Of a stretch of DNA of 64,000 bases, positions 16,789 through 26,123 are shown in pieces. The notes beneath the pieces were generated by a model. The model made no database searches and was not told the origin of the DNA. It worked only from the letters and a program-made list of their open reading frames with translations. Source of the DNA: Corynebacterium suranareeae (GTDB taxonomy: Bacteria > Actinomycetota > Actinomycetes > Mycobacteriales > Mycobacteriaceae); the NCBI RefSeq assembly GCF_002355155.1, contig NZ_AP017369.1:186001-250000 (forward strand), written 5' to 3'. Every line of letters starts with the position of its first letter. The stretch's first letter is position 1. The position numbers and the translations under genes are program-made.

Positions 16789-18164
16789 TGAGTAAAACAA
16801 CATGCGATGTCATTGTCATTGGCGCAGGTATTGCAGGTATTTCCACTGCCACTGCAGCTAGGGAACAGGGCCTTGACGTGGTGCTTTTAGAAAAGATGCC
16901 CACAATTGGAGGCTCTACCGTAATGAGTGGAGGTTGGTTTGCCTTTACGGGGACGGATGAACAACAGGAAGAAGGGGTAGAAGATAGCATTGATCTCTTT
17001 CGTGAAGATTTGCTCAATGTTGGAGCTCATCAAAATGACCCTGACCTCGTGGATGCCTACCTCGAGCATCAATTGGAAACCTATCGTTGGTTGAAAAATA
17101 AGGGTGTAAATTTTGGCGAAGTGTCTATTAGCTCTGGCCAGTCTGCGGCACGTGGGCACAGTACAAAAATTCGTGAAGTGGTAGCACTTCTCCATGCTGA
17201 TTTTTCAGAGCGTGGCGGTAAAACTCGGCTCAATGCCCGGGTGACCGCATTATTGCAAGATTTCAGCGGCCGGGTTGATGGCGTGATTATCAATGGAGAT
17301 GAAAATCTTTATGCACGCCGTGGCGTAGTGATTGCCTCCGGCGGGTTTTCCCGATCAACTGAGTTGCTCAAAATTTTCGCTCCGGAACAATTGGCTGCAC
17401 TGCCTTATGGAGGCGCAGGAAATACCGGTGATGGTTTAAAGATGGGGTGGAAGTTGGGCGCTGGGATGGCAGATATGTCCGCGGTCTCCGGTACCTATGG
17501 GTCACATCCAGAAACTACGGATGAGCAGCAAGAATTACTCACTGCCTATTATATGGGTGCGATTATCGTTAATAAGGACGGACAGAGATTTATTGATGAG
17601 TCTCTGGATTATAAAACGCTTGGTGCTGCTGTGATCACGCAAAAAGACGCTATTGCTTTTCAGATTTTTGATGCAGGTGTTCGCGCCCAATCCCATCGGG
17701 GTATTGCGTTAAAAGATATGGATACCTTGGAAGATTTTGGGCACCTGCCCAGTGGGAATTCTTTGGAGGAGCTCGCAGAGCTCATTGAGGTACCAGCGGA
17801 ACAATTGCTGAAAACCGTAGAAGAATATAACGCATCAATAGACGCCGGGGAGGGGGATGCGCTGGGACGCACGCATTTGTGCAATGGCGTCGGCGAGTTG
17901 AAGGGAATCGTCGAAAAGCCTTTTTATGCCTATCCTGCAAAAACTTTGATGACCACCACATATGCAGGTTTAACCTTCACGCCTCGAGGTGAGGTGACCG
18001 ATGTGGATGGTGAGGTTATTGATGGATTATTTGCCGTCGGTGAAGTGACAGGCGGCTTTCATGGAGCTGCGTATATGACTGGTTCATCCTTGGGCAAGGG
18101 TGCGGTTTTTGGACATCTTGTGGCGCAGACACTTAATCACAAAGAAAAGGACACTCATGGATAA
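16785..18164 (+). CDS. FAD-dependent dehydrogenase, fumarate reductase/KstD-like
   Basis: The 459-residue flavoprotein has the N-terminal FAD motif VIGAGIAGISTATAAREQG and the STVMSGGW segment of the fumarate reductase/3-ketosteroid-dehydrogenase superfamily. Near the C-terminus it has TTYAGLTFTPRGEV, GLFAVGEVTGG and GAAYMTGSSLGKG. Such enzymes introduce or reduce a C=C bond next to a carbonyl or carboxylate. Expected role: desaturation of a ring or chain acid in the pathway (inference). Its ATG overlaps the MFS stop, and its end overlaps the aldolase start by 8 bases. Confidence 0.85.
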   Translation: MMSKTTCDVIVIGAGIAGISTATAAREQGLDVVLLEKMPTIGGSTVMSGGWFAFTGTDEQQEEGVEDSIDLFREDLLNVGAHQNDPDLVDAYLEHQLETYRWLKNKGVNFGEVSISSGQSAARGHSTKIREVVALLHADFSERGGKTRLNARVTALLQDFSGRVDGVIINGDENLYARRGVVIASGGFSRSTELLKIFAPEQLAALPYGGAGNTGDGLKMGWKLGAGMADMSAVSGTYGSHPETTDEQQELLTAYYMGAIIVNKDGQRFIDESLDYKTLGAAVITQKDAIAFQIFDAGVRAQSHRGIALKDMDTLEDFGHLPSGNSLEELAELIEVPAEQLLKTVEEYNASIDAGEGDALGRTHLCNGVGELKGIVEKPFYAYPAKTLMTTTYAGLTFTPRGEVTDVDGEVIDGLFAVGEVTGGFHGAAYMTGSSLGKGAVFGHLVAQTLNHKEKDTHG

Positions 18165-18957
18165 TAAGATTCTTCAACGTTTGCGTGCCGGTGAGATTTC
18201 TCGTGGTGTGAATATTCAAAGTAATGGTCCGGAAATTGTTGAGATGGTTGGGCATGCTGGTTTTGATCATGTGATGATTGATTGGGAGCATGGTTCTTTT
18301 GGTACGGATTCTGTGGTGTCGATGATTCGTGCAGCGCAATATGCACAGGTCACACCGATTATTCGGGTGCCGTCTAATGATGAAGTATGGATCAAAAGGG
18401 TATTGGATGCGGGCGCTTTGGGCGTAGTTGTTCCACATATTTCAACAAAGGATCAGGCGCTTCGAGCAGTAGGATCAGCCAGATATCGAGGCACCGACGG
18501 CGCTGCCGCTGAGGTGGGTGCGCGAGGTGCTTGCCCGAGCGTGCGCGCTGCTAAGCACATGGCTGAGGATTGGAAATCTTTCTCAACCTGGTCAAATGAC
18601 AATATTTTTGTTGCGGTGGCCATCGAGAGCTCTGAGGGTGTTGCTGAATTAGATCAAATTTTGCAGGTCCCGGGTATTGATGCCGTATTTCTTGGAACCT
18701 TTGATTTAGCGCATGATATGGGCTTTTATGGGGATAACTCTGCGCCTGAGGTGGTGGAGAAGATTAAGCGGATTGTTGAGGTGTCAAAGTCTGCAGGAGT
18801 GCCACTTTTTGCCACACTATATCGAGGTCGGAGCGATGAAGAAGTGAAGAAGGAAGTGGAGTTTTGGCGCGATTTGGGGGCAGAAATATTCAACACGATT
18901 AGTGATCGTCGTTTGATTCTCCAGGGCCTGGAACATCGACTGGGCCAGGTAAATTAG
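18157..18957 (+). CDS. HpcH/HpaI-family aldolase
   Basis: A 266-residue class II aldolase of the HpcH/HpaI/citrate-lyase beta family, which cleaves 4-hydroxy-2-oxo acids to pyruvate plus an aldehyde using a divalent metal. The family markers are GFDHVMIDWEHG, the metal and phosphate region VAVAIESSEGV, and GTFDLAHDMG. The ATG at 18157 is preferred over the upstream start at 18100 because it begins the conserved RLRAGEISRGV part and overlaps the previous stop by 8 bases with a purine-rich leader. It is the last gene of the operon and a plausible final cleavage step. Confidence 0.85.
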   Translation: MDNKILQRLRAGEISRGVNIQSNGPEIVEMVGHAGFDHVMIDWEHGSFGTDSVVSMIRAAQYAQVTPIIRVPSNDEVWIKRVLDAGALGVVVPHISTKDQALRAVGSARYRGTDGAAAEVGARGACPSVRAAKHMAEDWKSFSTWSNDNIFVAVAIESSEGVAELDQILQVPGIDAVFLGTFDLAHDMGFYGDNSAPEVVEKIKRIVEVSKSAGVPLFATLYRGRSDEEVKKEVEFWRDLGAEIFNTISDRRLILQGLEHRLGQVN

Positions 18958-19103
18958 ATGGCTATTTCACTGTGGAGCATCTCCTCGGAGCAATTTCTGT
19001 TGGACTGTAGAACAATAATGCTTTCCCATGTTGTGTAGATCCGATAATGTGGCATGTAGAAAAATAACCTGAATTAAACAAGCAAAAGGAAACGCGGGGC
19101 ACC

Positions 19104-19790
19104 ATGGTTGCTGGCAAGCTGCAAACAGTATCAGTCGTAGACGCACTTGAAGAGCACCTCCGCATGGATATCTTCAAGGGGAAAATTGAGGCAGGGGAGA
19201 GGATCAAAGAATCTCCCCTAGCTAAAGAACTAGAGGTGTCACGCCACACCCTTCGAGCTGCGCTTTCCCGCTTGGAAAATGTGGGTCTCTTGGAGTACCG
19301 CGAGAACCGTGGATGGTCTGTGCCACAATTTGGGCAAGAAGAATATGAAGACATTCTGATGCTGCGTGAATCTTTGGAAACCACCGCGTATCGCGTTGCC
19401 GTGGACAAGGGTATAAAACCAAATGCTGCAGTGGATGCGGTGATCGCTCGTATGAAGGTGATGACAGAAGAAACCCCATGGTTTGAGCGCATTGAGGCTG
19501 ATTGTGACCTTCACCAATCATTGGTAGACCTTGCTGGGAGTCCCCGTTTGAGCAGGGCTTTTGCGGATATGATGGATGAATTTAGGCTGTGCCGCATGCA
19601 GTCTTTGGAGTGGCTGCAGGAACTTCCTGTGGCGCGGTGGATCGCGTTCCACGAAAAGCTCGTGGAGGATCTTAAAGATGATAATGCTGATCCTGAAAGC
19701 GTGGCCGGCACGCACTTCGTGGCAGCCCCATGGAATGCTCCGCGCGCAGATGTGAAACCGGAAGAGTTCAAGGCGGCGGTATCGCAATGA
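19104..19790 (+). CDS. GntR-family (FadR-type) regulator
   Basis: A 228-residue transcription factor with an N-terminal winged helix (ESPLAKELEVSRHTLRAALSRLENVGLLEY) and a C-terminal all-helical FCD-like ligand domain, where the metal-binding His/Asp pattern appears as DLHQSL. FadR-type GntR proteins usually respond to an acid metabolite. It is the first of a two-gene unit and is translationally coupled (ATGA) to an HtaA-domain protein, a very unusual partner. It probably controls part of the island. Confidence 0.88.
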   Translation: MVAGKLQTVSVVDALEEHLRMDIFKGKIEAGERIKESPLAKELEVSRHTLRAALSRLENVGLLEYRENRGWSVPQFGQEEYEDILMLRESLETTAYRVAVDKGIKPNAAVDAVIARMKVMTEETPWFERIEADCDLHQSLVDLAGSPRLSRAFADMMDEFRLCRMQSLEWLQELPVARWIAFHEKLVEDLKDDNADPESVAGTHFVAAPWNAPRADVKPEEFKAAVSQ

Positions 19791-20248
19791 CAACAATAGG
19801 AACCACAATGTTGGCATGGGGGATTAAAAAAAGCTTTCTTGGATATTTAGAAAGCCTTCCAGACTGCGTGTTCGCGGAAAGTGATGGTGCCTCCCGTGAT
19901 CCTCATACCGGACTTTTTCAGTTTCCTTTTCACCGCAGGGTAGAGCTTGATGAGGGTGGGTATCGTCTAGAGTTTTCCGGTGATATTCGAATCAAAGCAC
20001 ATGGCGGAATGCTCTTGGTTATTTTGATGAATCCATGGCTTGAAATCAGCGAACGCGGTGTAGAGCTCAGCGTTGTTGATTTGATGCATTGGCCCGATAC
20101 TTCTCAACGAGAACTAATTGGGCATTCTCCTCTTATGGAAGCACCGGGCGATGCAGAATTTCCTCTGGTTCTTGCCGAATCTGCGGTAGAGACCTTCAAT
20201 AATGTTTATCAGCCAGGCGAGCCACTAGACCCGGTGGTCTTGATATAG
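19787..20248 (+). CDS. Stand-alone cytosolic HtaA-domain protein, copy 1
   Basis: A 153-residue protein that is essentially one HtaA domain: WGIKKSFLGY at residues 11-20, FSGDIRIKAHGGMLLV around residues 63-77, and the closing YQPGEPLDPV. In secreted corynebacterial HtaA/HtaB a Tyr and a His at these places hold heme; here they would be Tyr20 and His72. There is no signal peptide, membrane helix or cell-wall anchor, so it should be cytosolic. It is translationally coupled to the GntR gene (ATGA). A second such protein lies at 29756-30196. The role is unknown; heme or hydrophobic ligand binding is an inference. Confidence 0.75.
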   Translation: MTTIGTTMLAWGIKKSFLGYLESLPDCVFAESDGASRDPHTGLFQFPFHRRVELDEGGYRLEFSGDIRIKAHGGMLLVILMNPWLEISERGVELSVVDLMHWPDTSQRELIGHSPLMEAPGDAEFPLVLAESAVETFNNVYQPGEPLDPVVLI

Positions 20249-20264
20249 GCCACATGCGTGGTTG

Positions 20265-20342
20265 AGGTGCGGTTCTGACGGGGTGCTGGCAAGATGATGG
20301 CAAGGTGCTGACACATTTCAGCACCCTATCAACACCGCACCT
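20265..20342. terminator. Nested inverted repeats between convergent genes
   Basis: An outer 9-bp pair (AGGTGCGGT at 20265-20273, ACCGCACCT at 20334-20342) encloses an inner 8-bp hairpin (20304-20311 with 20318-20325, loop CACATT). It lies between the convergent HtaA and GMC genes. No T run follows, so termination is likely but not certain. Confidence 0.45.
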
Positions 20343-20356
20343 AAACGTTGTGGTTT

Positions 20357-21973
20357 TTAAGATCGAGCGCGTTTGATGAAGTCTGCTCCGCGTTCACCAA
20401 TCATGAGCACGGCCGCGTTGATATTTGCGGTGAGCTCACCCGGCATAACGGAGGCATCTACTACGCGCAGGCCCTCAACCCCATGGACACGGAGTTGTGT
20501 GTCTACCACGGCTAGAGGATCTGAGCCCATGCGTGCGGTACCGGCATAGTGGAATGCGGTATCGCCGTTCTTCTTGATGTAATCAAGAAGAACATCATCT
20601 TCCTTATCTGCGCCGGGACCTGGATCAATCTCCTTCACATTAAATTCCGCTGGCATGGCAGCAGCGATCTTTCCAGCCAAGCGCATACCTGCCATCAAAA
20701 CCTGTCGGTCTTCTTCTACGGACAGGTGGTTGAAGGTATAGCTGGGTTTAGCAAAGGGATCTGCGGAGGTGATGCGGGCATGTCCGCGGCTTTGTGGTCG
20801 GCCTTGATACATGCCCAACCGGAAGCCGGAGAAATTGGCCAAATCCCAGCCCTGGTCACCGGGCATGAATGGGAGGAAGTGGAGCTGCAGGTCAACATCC
20901 TCAGAATGCTCACTGGTTTTTACATAGGAGCCGGCCATTGAAGCGCCGATGGTGAGTGGGCCTTTGCGGTCACCAAGCAGGTAGCGGGCACCGCGGAAAC
21001 CTTGTTGAAGGGGAGTTCGCATCAAACTATTAAAAGTATATTTGCTGGTAGTGGTGTATTTTCTACCGACTTGGAAGTGGTCCATGAGGTTTTCACCAAC
21101 GCCGGGGAGATCATGAATAACCTCAATTCCGTATTTTTTGAGCAATGCGGCGGGGCCAACCCCAGAGAGCTGTAAGAGTTTGGGAGTAAGCAATGCGCCC
21201 GAGCTGAGAACTACCTCGCGCGCTGCGGTGACGCTAAGCTCTTGATCCTTGTGTTTGTAGGTGACGCCCACCGCCTTCTTGCCGTCGAAATTGATTTTGA
21301 GGACTACCGAATCGGTGATCACGCTCAGATTTGAGCGCTTGCGTGCTTCCTTAAGGAAAGTTTGTGAGGTGGAAGAACGGATACCTTTGTGGGTGGCTAG
21401 ATCCCAATAGCCTGAGCCTTCGGCGTCACCAGAATTGAAATCAATGTGCTTTGGAGTGCCCAGATACTGAGAGGCAGTATCAATAAAAGCTTCTGCCAGT
21501 GGGTTTTGCCAGCGAGCTCGTTCGACGCCAATGGGTCCATGGGCGCCGTGCAGGGGAGTATCGCCACGGTGGTCTGATTCATATTTGCGGTGGAAAGGGA
21601 GGTTGTCTTCCCAGCCCCAGCCTTCTGCGCCTGCATCAACCCATTCTTGATAGTCCCGTTTGATGCCCCGAACGTGAACAAGGCCATTGATGGCGCTGGA
21701 TCCACCGACCAGGCGGCCATAGGGCAATGCGTATTGACGGCCATTGATGGCATCCTCGGGTTCAGTTTGGTGATCCCATGAGGTGTATTTCTTGTTAAAA
21801 ATGATCTTGCCAAAACCCAGGGGAATGCGTGACCACAGGCTTTTATCCTCTGGTCCGGCTTCAATGAGGAGTACCTGATTGCGGGAGTCTTCGGAAAGTC
21901 GTGCCGCCACGATGGCGCCTGCGGATCCTGCACCCACCACGATGTAATCGAATTGTCGGGGGAGATGATTCAT
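20357..21973 (-). CDS. GMC-family oxidoreductase (alcohol/choline dehydrogenase-like)
   Basis: A 538-residue glucose-methanol-choline family flavoprotein. The FAD motif VGAGSAGAIVAARLSED is near the N-terminus, the GMC signature PYGRLVGGSSAINGLVHVRG lies around residues 80-100, a second signature with SGALLTPKLLQLSGVG around 255-270, and the catalytic His-containing HYAGTARMG and NINAAVLMIGERGAD at the C-terminus. It oxidises a primary or secondary alcohol, passing electrons to an acceptor. Divergent from the TetR gene at 22096, with an operator-like dyad between; this is the usual layout for a regulator and its target. Confidence 0.9.
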   Translation of the reverse strand: MNHLPRQFDYIVVGAGSAGAIVAARLSEDSRNQVLLIEAGPEDKSLWSRIPLGFGKIIFNKKYTSWDHQTEPEDAINGRQYALPYGRLVGGSSAINGLVHVRGIKRDYQEWVDAGAEGWGWEDNLPFHRKYESDHRGDTPLHGAHGPIGVERARWQNPLAEAFIDTASQYLGTPKHIDFNSGDAEGSGYWDLATHKGIRSSTSQTFLKEARKRSNLSVITDSVVLKINFDGKKAVGVTYKHKDQELSVTAAREVVLSSGALLTPKLLQLSGVGPAALLKKYGIEVIHDLPGVGENLMDHFQVGRKYTTTSKYTFNSLMRTPLQQGFRGARYLLGDRKGPLTIGASMAGSYVKTSEHSEDVDLQLHFLPFMPGDQGWDLANFSGFRLGMYQGRPQSRGHARITSADPFAKPSYTFNHLSVEEDRQVLMAGMRLAGKIAAAMPAEFNVKEIDPGPGADKEDDVLLDYIKKNGDTAFHYAGTARMGSDPLAVVDTQLRVHGVEGLRVVDASVMPGELTANINAAVLMIGERGADFIKRARS

Positions 21974-22004
21974 GTGTCGTGCCTTCCAGTCAAAGAACTG
22001 TGAT

Positions 22005-22021
22005 GAACTGTGTCACAGCCT
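22005..22021. promoter_or_regulatory. Operator-like dyad, island motif copy 2
   Basis: GAACTGT-GTC-ACAGCCT lies in the divergent GMC-TetR intergenic region. The left half is perfect, the right half partial. A further GAACTGT half lies just upstream at 21995-22001. Confidence 0.5.
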
Positions 22022-22095
22022 GCCCCATAGTGTTCTCCATTTGTGAACAGCTGTCAATAATTTTTCGTGAAACCGCGGCCTATAGACTGAAACCC

Positions 22096-22758
22096 ATGGA
22101 AAAACGCTCCGAAATTCCGGTGCAGTCGCAGGAAGTGGGGCTGGGACGGCGTCGACAAGCTCTTAAAAGCTCTACCGATGCGCGCGCAGTGCGCACGCGC
22201 GATGGCATCATTGCAGCATTGAACCGCCTGGCTGAAAATGGTTCAGAAATTACCGTGAGTGCGCTGGTGCGAGAAGCGGGAATTAGCCGAGGAACTTTTT
22301 ATACCCATTTTTCTGGGCTCGAAGAACTGGCTGTGGCCATGCAGGCCGAAGTTGTCCATTTTCTAGCTGGCCTTGAACGCACTGAGGCGCATTTGGATCC
22401 AGCGGAGACTATTCGTTCGCGTAAGGAAAGCATTGCTGAGGCTCTCGCTGGGGTGGTGGAGCATTATGCTCACTACCAGGGCTTTTATGCTGCGGTATTT
22501 TCACTTCCCATATCTCAAGCTGCTGCGAAAAAGCGTGTTGAGGCCTTGGCAATTGAGCTGGAGGAGCATATGTGCACTGATGCCGTTGTTCCTTCCCATG
22601 TCAACGTGAAAATGGCAGCGCTATTTATTGCTGGTGGATGGACCACGGTGATTTCGGAATGGGTGTTGGGCAATATCCAAGCCTCGGAAGCGCAAGTGGC
22701 GGAGCATCTTGTTGAACTTGTCCCTGAGTGGCTGTATCGCTTGCGGGGTCGAAGCTAG
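22096..22758 (+). CDS. TetR-family regulator
   Basis: A 220-residue repressor-type protein. The HTH is at residues ~50-75 (ITVSALVREAGISRGTFYTHFSGLEEL); the rest is the helical ligand domain. ATG 22096 is preferred: the open frame runs upstream to 21901, but that part overlaps the GMC gene and its promoter. It is divergent from the GMC oxidoreductase and followed by the aldehyde dehydrogenase, and is the best local candidate to bind the dyad GAACTGT-N3-ACAGTTC found at four island promoters (inference). Confidence 0.9.
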   Translation: MEKRSEIPVQSQEVGLGRRRQALKSSTDARAVRTRDGIIAALNRLAENGSEITVSALVREAGISRGTFYTHFSGLEELAVAMQAEVVHFLAGLERTEAHLDPAETIRSRKESIAEALAGVVEHYAHYQGFYAAVFSLPISQAAAKKRVEALAIELEEHMCTDAVVPSHVNVKMAALFIAGGWTTVISEWVLGNIQASEAQVAEHLVELVPEWLYRLRGRS

Positions 22759-22790
22759 GGGGCGGATGCTTTTCGACGCCTCCCCCTGGG
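22755..22790 (+). terminator. Possible terminator after TetR gene
   Basis: AGGGGG-CG and CG-CC-TCCCCCT can pair around a loop that contains one copy of GCTTTTCGACG (22768-22778). There is a small bulge and no T tail, so it is a weak call. Confidence 0.35.
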
Positions 22791-22894
22791 GTGCGGGCTG
22801 CAGGGTGTTTGCTGTGTGATCTGGCAATCTTTTTGAAAAATGTGAGTTGACACACTTGCCAAACAGCGAGCGTTAGTAGACACTTGTTAACAAA

Positions 22895-22911
22895 GTTCTG
22901 TAGCACAGTTC
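22895..22911. promoter_or_regulatory. Operator-like dyad, island motif copy 3
   Basis: GTTCTGT-AGC-ACAGTTC, with a perfect right half, 37 bases before the aldehyde dehydrogenase ATG. Position is suitable for blocking its promoter. Confidence 0.6.
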
Positions 22912-22948
22912 GACATGAGTGGATTTAACGACGGAAAGGCTCAACCCC

Positions 22949-24454
22949 ATGAGTTCATTTTTTAACCCAACCCCATCTTCAGGCAGCAGTTCCGTACCTG
23001 AGTACGGCCTATACATCAATGGAGAGTGGATCGAACCTGGAAATCGAACGCTCATTGATGTGGATAATCCCGCAACCGAAGACATCATTGCGCGAGTAGC
23101 GGAAGCTACAGAAGATGATGTTGATAAAGCTGTTAAAGCTGCATGTGCAGCTCATGATGATGGCCGGTGGTCGGCCCTTAGTCCCAAAGAACGCCAGCAG
23201 GTACTCATCCGATTTGCTGACATCATGGATGAGCGCAAAGCAGAACTCGTGGAGATTGATATTGCAGAATGTGGCTCGGTGGGATGGTTTGCCGATGCGG
23301 GCCAAGTGGGCGGAGCAATTGCTCATTTGCGGTCCACAATTGAGGCAATGGATCGCTTTGAGTGGGAAAAGTCTTCCCCTGTGCACTTTGGCAATGGTGT
23401 TGGTCAGGGGCAAGTGGTGCGCGAAAGTTATGGGGTTGCAGCATTGATCAGTGCCTATAATTTTCCGTTGTGGCTAAACATGACCAAACTTGCTCCAGCG
23501 TTGGCTGCAGGATGCTCGGTAGTTCTTAAACCTGCTTCAACCACTCCGCTTGAAGGGCTCATCCTTGCAGAGATTGGTGAACAAGCCGGGATTCCTGCAG
23601 GCGTTCTCAACGTGATCACCGGTGGCCGGGTTCCCACCACCGCGCTGACCGTGCATCCTGGTGTGGACATGGTCAGCTTTACGGGGTCGGATTCAGTAGG
23701 AGCTCAGATTTATGAACAGGCTGCACGATCCATTAAGAAGGTGGTACTTGAGCTCGGTGGCAAGAGTCCGAATATTGTATTTGAGGATGCCGATATTGAT
23801 GCGGTAGCAGCGCAAGTTGTCACTCACACCATTATTCAAGCTGGTCAAGGGTGTTCCTTGCTGATGCGCACCCTTGTACACAGTTCCCGTCATGATGAAT
23901 TGGTGGAGAAAGTGGCGGCCGGACTTCAGGCGATCACGGTGGGTAATCCAGCCGATCCCAACAGTCAGATGGGGCCACTAATTTCTGCTGCTCAACGTGC
24001 AAAGGTGGAGGAACTCATTGCCTCCGGTGTGGAGGCGGGTGCAGAACTTGTGACCGGTGGACAACGTCCTGAAGGTCTGGATGAAGGCTTTTATATTGAA
24101 CCCACGCTGTTTGCCAATGTGGATAACTCTATGCGCATTGCCCAAGAAGAATTCTTTGGCCCCGTCAATGTGATCATCCCCTTTGACACTGAAGATGAGG
24201 CCGTTGAACTGGCCAATGATTCCATTTATGGTCTCTCCGGTGCAGTGAATTCTGCAGATAGCATTCGCGCCTACAAGGTTGCGCGTCGTTTGCGCACTGG
24301 TGCGGTAATCATCAATGGTGGCGGCGGTGCCTTCCCTGATATTTCTATGCCATTTGGTGGCTATAAAGCCTCAGGTATCGGCCGCGAATATGGTGAGTGG
24401 GGTATTGAGGAATACCTCCAAACTAAATCCATCGGATGGTCAGCAGGTAAATAA
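22949..24454 (+). CDS. Aldehyde dehydrogenase, first copy
   Basis: A 501-residue NAD(P)+-dependent aldehyde dehydrogenase. The N-terminal LYINGEWIEPG, the cofactor region SFTGSDSVGAQI, the active-site LELGGKSPN with the general-base Glu and the later region GQGCSLLMRT containing the catalytic Cys are all present, as is the C-terminal EEFFGPVN. ATG 22949 is chosen over GTG 22919 because GGAAAGG stands at the right distance. It has its own promoter with an operator-like dyad. Together with the GMC dehydrogenase it could convert a P450-made alcohol through aldehyde to acid. Confidence 0.92.
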   Translation: MSSFFNPTPSSGSSSVPEYGLYINGEWIEPGNRTLIDVDNPATEDIIARVAEATEDDVDKAVKAACAAHDDGRWSALSPKERQQVLIRFADIMDERKAELVEIDIAECGSVGWFADAGQVGGAIAHLRSTIEAMDRFEWEKSSPVHFGNGVGQGQVVRESYGVAALISAYNFPLWLNMTKLAPALAAGCSVVLKPASTTPLEGLILAEIGEQAGIPAGVLNVITGGRVPTTALTVHPGVDMVSFTGSDSVGAQIYEQAARSIKKVVLELGGKSPNIVFEDADIDAVAAQVVTHTIIQAGQGCSLLMRTLVHSSRHDELVEKVAAGLQAITVGNPADPNSQMGPLISAAQRAKVEELIASGVEAGAELVTGGQRPEGLDEGFYIEPTLFANVDNSMRIAQEEFFGPVNVIIPFDTEDEAVELANDSIYGLSGAVNSADSIRAYKVARRLRTGAVIINGGGGAFPDISMPFGGYKASGIGREYGEWGIEEYLQTKSIGWSAGK

Positions 24455-24458
24455 AAGC

Positions 24459-24536
24459 GCTTTTCGACGCAACCCCTCACTCGCACGCCGTCGTACTCCT
24501 ACTAGAGGAAGTACGGCGGTTTTTTCGTCGAAAAGC
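24459..24536 (+). terminator. Terminator region bounded by inverted GCTTTTCGACG copies
   Basis: The 11-mer GCTTTTCGACG (24459-24469) and its exact reverse complement (24526-24536) enclose a GC-rich imperfect stem built from CGCCGTCGTACT and AAGTACGGCGG, followed by TTTTTT at 24520-24525. It lies between the convergent aldehyde dehydrogenase and P450 genes. Confidence 0.65.
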
Positions 24537-24584
24537 TTGGGTAGTTCCCCCAGCCAACAGGAGCTGAGGGCTACTGGGGTGTGT

Positions 24585-25904
24585 TTAGTTGCTGAGCAAC
24601 TCAAATCTCACAGGCAGAGATTTTACGCCGCCAACAAAGTTGGTTTGAAGCACTTTTCGGCCGTCGAGAAGCTCAATATTGCGCACGCGAGGAAGCAATT
24701 GTTCGAGCAAAATGCGCAGCTCAAGGCGAGCAAGAGGCTGTCCCAAGCAGGAGTGGGGGCCGGAGCCAAAAGCAATGTGCGGGTTTGGCTTGCGGTCATG
24801 ACGGAATGCCGTGGGATCCTTAAACATTTCTTCATCACGGTTTGCGGACTGGAAGAGCAGCATGAGGCGATCTCCCTTTTTGATTTGCTGTCCACGGAGT
24901 TCATAGTCGCCTGCAGCTTGATGCACAAAATGTTTCACCGGTGATGCCCAACGGAGGCCTTCGTTGATCAGGTTTGGAATGAGTGAAAGATCCTCTTGGA
25001 CAGCTTTGAGCTGCTCAGGGTGCTTTGCTAATTGTTCGAAAATTACCGCTGATGTGGTGGACGTGGTGTCGTGGCCTGCGCCAGAAATAGCGATGTAATA
25101 ACCGATGCACATTTTGATGGGGTAGAACTCCCCATTACTCATTCGCGCATTGGCGATGAGGCTTGCCAGGTTATCCTGGGGCTCCTTGCGCAATTTTTCT
25201 ACAAGGGTGGTGTAATAAGCAAAGAAATCCTTGATATTTGCAAGGTTTTGCTCGGCGGCGGCGGTGGGGGAATCATTGTCAATGCCTGCGCGCCGGGATT
25301 CAGGATCATTGACACCAAAGCGCTCATGGGCAAGTTTCATGATGTGTGGCTCATCTTCTTCTGGCACTCCGAAAAGTGTCATCACCACATGCAGTGGGTA
25401 GAACCAGGCGAAATCTTTAGAGAAGTCCAGTTCATTGATGCCTTCGTGAAGGTGGCGCTCAATGACCTTATCGGCTAAGTCGCGGATGCGATCGTTCCAT
25501 TTTTTCAGCTCTACCGGACGGAACCAGCCTTGGGCGATATCACGGATCATGGTGTGTTCAGGAGGGTCCATCATCTGCAGGGATTCAAGGGGGCGTAACG
25601 TTCCGTGGGTTTGGAGGGTGTATTGATCCCCCGCCTTTGTGTTGAGAATGGGGTTGTGTGTACCGGGATTATCTGGACCACCGCCGTTGGGGAAGAGCTC
25701 TGGTTGGCGCTCAATATCTAAGATGTCAGAGTGCTTTGTTACTAACCACAGGCGATCATATCCTTCCACTTCAACTTGGGATAGTGGTGCATTGGTACGC
25801 AGCCATTTATATGCGTTGAACAGGGCTTCTTCGTCGAGGTGTCCGGTCGGGAGAACGATTTGGTTGGCAATATCTTGAGGTACCTGGGTTTGAGTGGTTG
25901 TCAT
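24585..25904 (-). CDS. Cytochrome P450, CYP108 (P450terp)-like
   Basis: A 439-residue P450. The I-helix reads SGAGHDTTST, the K-helix ExxR is EGLR, and the heme loop is FGSGPHSCLGQPLARLE. The whole protein follows P450terp (CYP108A1) from memory: the opening IVLPTGHLDEEALFNAYKWL, the EGYDRLW segment, YPLHVVMTLFGVPEEDEP and the end TNFVGGVKSLPVRF. P450terp hydroxylates the allylic methyl of alpha-terpineol; other CYP108 members take p-cymene, cumin alcohol or polycyclic compounds, so the exact substrate is open. GGAGGAG precedes ATG 25904. No redox partner adjoins; the [2Fe-2S] pair at 143-1697 is the likely one. Confidence 0.92.
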   Translation of the reverse strand: MTTTQTQVPQDIANQIVLPTGHLDEEALFNAYKWLRTNAPLSQVEVEGYDRLWLVTKHSDILDIERQPELFPNGGGPDNPGTHNPILNTKAGDQYTLQTHGTLRPLESLQMMDPPEHTMIRDIAQGWFRPVELKKWNDRIRDLADKVIERHLHEGINELDFSKDFAWFYPLHVVMTLFGVPEEDEPHIMKLAHERFGVNDPESRRAGIDNDSPTAAAEQNLANIKDFFAYYTTLVEKLRKEPQDNLASLIANARMSNGEFYPIKMCIGYYIAISGAGHDTTSTTSAVIFEQLAKHPEQLKAVQEDLSLIPNLINEGLRWASPVKHFVHQAAGDYELRGQQIKKGDRLMLLFQSANRDEEMFKDPTAFRHDRKPNPHIAFGSGPHSCLGQPLARLELRILLEQLLPRVRNIELLDGRKVLQTNFVGGVKSLPVRFELLSN

Positions 25905-26123
25905 CACTCCTCCTTCGAATTGTTGTTGCGTATAGCGGGCTGAATCCGCAAAACATTGGGGATTTTTATGGGGGTAGTCATGTAGGTTTCGGACATTTCA
26001 TCATCTTTTGGTATACGGTTCTCCCATTCGGGGGTGGGGAGCGTGAGGTGTCAAGAAAACTTTCGGGCTGCTATTGAATGACCAACAAGGTGTGTGTAGT
26101 GTCTCACATTACACAACACAGTT

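Noticed and set aside
18960..19103. A fifth copy of the GAACTGT-N3-ACAGTTC dyad before the GntR gene
   Set aside because: The sequence around TTCTGTTGGACTGTAGAAC has similar letters but the arms do not pair in the same 7-3-7 pattern.
21901..22095. N-terminal extension of the TetR protein
   Set aside because: It overlaps the start of the GMC gene and the shared promoter with its dyad; ATG 22096 gives a normal TetR length.
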